Below are positions 3,850-5,230 of a stretch of DNA of 5,230 nucleotides, in pieces (position 1 is the stretch's first letter; every line of letters begins with the position of its first letter). The stretch comes from Candidatus Omnitrophota bacterium (lineage in GTDB: Bacteria > Omnitrophota > Gorgyraeia > B26-G9), in the NCBI GenBank assembly GCA_003645745.1, contig QNCH01000123.1, positions 1 through 5,230 on the forward strand, in the 5' to 3' direction. Made by a program: the position numbers and the translations under genes. Under the pieces are notes generated by a model, which saw only the letters and a program-made list of their open reading frames with translations, was not told where the DNA came from and ran no database searches.

Positions 3850-5145
3850 TCATTTCCCTAATAATTTAAACATTTTCTTTTTGTATGCTTCTACTCCCGG
3901 CTGGTTAAAAGGGTTTACTCCTAAAAGCAGGCCTGAAACAGCCACGGCTTTTTCAAAAAAGTAAAATAATTCTCCCAAGTAAAAAGCAGAACGCTCAGGC
4001 ACAATTAAGCTCATATTCGGCACACCACCTTCATAATGCGCGCTTGCTGTGCCTTCGTAAGCTTTTTGGTTTATATAATCTATTGTTCTTCCTGCAAGAT
4101 AATTTAACCCGTCTAAATCATCTTTTAACTGGGGTATTTGCATTTTATTTGTACTGTTTTTAATCAACAGGAATGTTTCAAATAGATTACGCTCTCCTTC
4201 TTGAATCATCTGTCCCAATGAATGCAAGTCTGTGCTAAAATCACAGCAGGCCGGAAATATGCCTTTGTGGTTTTTGCCTTCACTTTCTCCAAATAACTGT
4301 TTCCACCATTCTCCCACAAAATGCACTGCAGGATGAAAATTTGCTAAAATTTCAATCTTTTTGCCTTTTGCGTAAAGAATATGCCGAATTGCCGCGTATT
4401 TATAAGCAGTATTTTTATTTAAATCTAAAGACTCTGTCTGCTTCCGGCAGGCTGCCGCTCCTTTTAACAGCTCAGATATATCAATACCTGCCACAGCAAG
4501 CGGAAAAAGCCCCACAGGGCTAAGCACTGAAAATCTGCCTCCTATGTCATCCGCAATAACAAAGCTCTTATATCCCTCTTGCTCTGCTAATTTACGCAAC
4601 GCGCCTTTTTTCTTATCTGTTGTGCAGATAATTTTATCTTTTATATTCTTATTTCCATAAAATTTTTCCAAACACTGTTTTATAATCCTAAAAGCAACCG
4701 CGGTTTCTGTTGTTGTGCCTGATTTAGAAATCACATTAACCACTACTTTTTTGCCTTTGATTAGTTTAAGTAAATCCGTTAAATAATCAGCGCTTAAATT
4801 GTGTCCGGCAAAATAAATTTTCGGTTTGTGTGTAGAAAATTCATTAAAAAATGCCGGCTTTAAAAATTCTATGCCTGCGCGCGCTCCTAAATACGATCCT
4901 CCAATGCCTAAGCTAAGAAAAACATCACAATTTTTGCGCACCTGCATAGCTGTACGCTCAATACTTTTAAGCAAAGAACTGTGCACTAAATCAGGCAAAT
5001 CAAGCCAGCCAAGATACTCATTGCCAGGGCATTCTTTTTTCTTAATAGATTTATGCACAAGTTTTATTGAATCGGAAATTTCTTTTAACTCTGAATCAGA
5101 CACAAAACCTTTTAAATGCTCAGTTACCAATTTAATATTTTCCAT
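3850..5145 (-). CDS. pgi: Glucose-6-phosphate isomerase
   Basis: Interconverts glucose 6-phosphate and fructose 6-phosphate in cytoplasmic glycolysis and gluconeogenesis. The 431-aa product matches the short (about 450 aa) bacterial form found in Bacillus-type enzymes. The two SIS domains carry LGIGGSYLGARAG (residues 79-91) and the sugar-phosphate loop ISKSGTTTET (139-148). Both PGI signatures are present: DDIGGRFSVLSPVG (199-212) and GVNPFNQPGVEAYKK (409-423). Residues matching the catalytic set are visible: Arg204, Glu287 in QLFGESEG, His308 in DLHSLGQ and Lys422. HYEGGVPN (370-377) is also typical. The gene is intact. The ATG at 5143-5145 follows AGGGGG (5153-5158) at 7 bases. A MITE copy begins 17 bases upstream, so the promoter is probably outside the window. 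A palindrome lies after the stop. Confidence 0.97.
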   Translation of the reverse strand: MENIKLVTEHLKGFVSDSELKEISDSIKLVHKSIKKKECPGNEYLGWLDLPDLVHSSLLKSIERTAMQVRKNCDVFLSLGIGGSYLGARAGIEFLKPAFFNEFSTHKPKIYFAGHNLSADYLTDLLKLIKGKKVVVNVISKSGTTTETAVAFRIIKQCLEKFYGNKNIKDKIICTTDKKKGALRKLAEQEGYKSFVIADDIGGRFSVLSPVGLFPLAVAGIDISELLKGAAACRKQTESLDLNKNTAYKYAAIRHILYAKGKKIEILANFHPAVHFVGEWWKQLFGESEGKNHKGIFPACCDFSTDLHSLGQMIQEGERNLFETFLLIKNSTNKMQIPQLKDDLDGLNYLAGRTIDYINQKAYEGTASAHYEGGVPNMSLIVPERSAFYLGELFYFFEKAVAVSGLLLGVNPFNQPGVEAYKKKMFKLLGK

Positions 5146-5162
5146 AAAATTTCCCCCTATTG

Positions 5163-5230
5163 TATACTCAAACGTAATAGGTTTGTAAAATTTAGGCGTT
5201 TCCCTGTACTGTAGATTGGAACGTTCTGAC
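5163..5230. mobile_element. MITE-like element, copy 2 (partial, cut by window edge), in the pgi leader
   Basis: The 45 bases 5163-5207 are identical to the inverse of 2340-2384, the right end of copy 1. After that, similarity continues with an indel and several changes (ATTGGAACGTTCTGAC against ATTGGAATGTTCTGGC). It begins 17 bases before the pgi ATG, just outside the Shine-Dalgarno. The arm next to pgi is the right-type arm, whereas the arm next to the peptidase is the left-type arm, so the two copies face their genes in opposite orientations. Confidence 0.85.

Noticed and set aside
4341..4523. Plus-strand ORF of 60 codons inside pgi
   Set aside because: Antisense shadow of a complete pgi gene.
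4826..5188. Plus-strand ORF of 120 codons over the 5' half of pgi
   Set aside because: Antisense to conserved pgi sequence and running into the MITE copy; no family match.
5161..5189. Outward promoter in the MITE end driving pgi (TTTACA-17-TATACA), with a similar one at the peptidase end (2233-2261)
   Set aside because: The hexamers and spacing fit, but the predicted start would fall inside the pgi Shine-Dalgarno, and at the peptidase it would leave about 14 leader bases with no ribosome site. A regular upstream promoter exists for the peptidase. Only 5'-end mapping could revive the idea.

Overview
The window comes from an AT-rich bacterium. Ordinary Shine-Dalgarno sequences, sigma70-like TTGACA promoters and intrinsic terminators are visible, and TAA, TAG and TGA all appear as stops. 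The short-form glucose-6-phosphate isomerase (431 aa), the short M16 peptidase and the abundance of small interspersed palindromes would fit a free-living or candidate-phylum bacterium (an Omnitrophota or Elusimicrobiota type lineage is my guess). Taxonomy cannot be fixed from this sequence.

Layout. (1) 1-2212, minus strand: a tight operon read right to left. It holds an M16 zinc peptidase, ribulose-phosphate 3-epimerase (rpe), and the first 90 codons of a phosphoglucomutase/phosphomannomutase-family enzyme that runs off the left edge. (2) 2235-2400: a MITE-like inverted-repeat element wedged between the peptidase start codon and a good promoter at 2443-2471. (3) 2476-2861, minus strand: a self-contained small transcription unit (promoter, possible upstream overlapping frame, 62-aa protein of unknown function, terminator). 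(4) 2862-3259: no convincing gene. It contains a pair of inverted dRS3-like repeats, a 10-C tract and a weak plus-strand promoter. (5) 3260-3830, plus strand: a 37-aa signal-peptide-like ORF, a decayed IS256-family (mutator) transposase with a nonsense codon and a large internal deletion, a possible insertion-sequence end, and a perfect 34-base palindrome. (6) 3850-5145, minus strand: complete glucose-6-phosphate isomerase (pgi). (7) 5163-5230: a second copy of the MITE, cut by the window edge, 17 bases upstream of the pgi start codon.

How the parts relate. rpe, the phosphohexomutase and pgi are central sugar-phosphate enzymes (pentose-phosphate interconversion, hexose-1-phosphate/6-phosphate, glucose-6-P/fructose-6-P). 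The peptidase is probably a housekeeping protein-processing enzyme. The most striking observation is that the same short element sits in the immediate 5' leader of two separate minus-strand units. The 45 bases at the matching ends are identical. This suggests either recent mobility or a role of the repeat as a leader RNA or regulatory module. The central 2.2-3.8 kb is an accessory scar with several repeat families and a dead transposase. I did not find a complete new defence or mobile system in the window.
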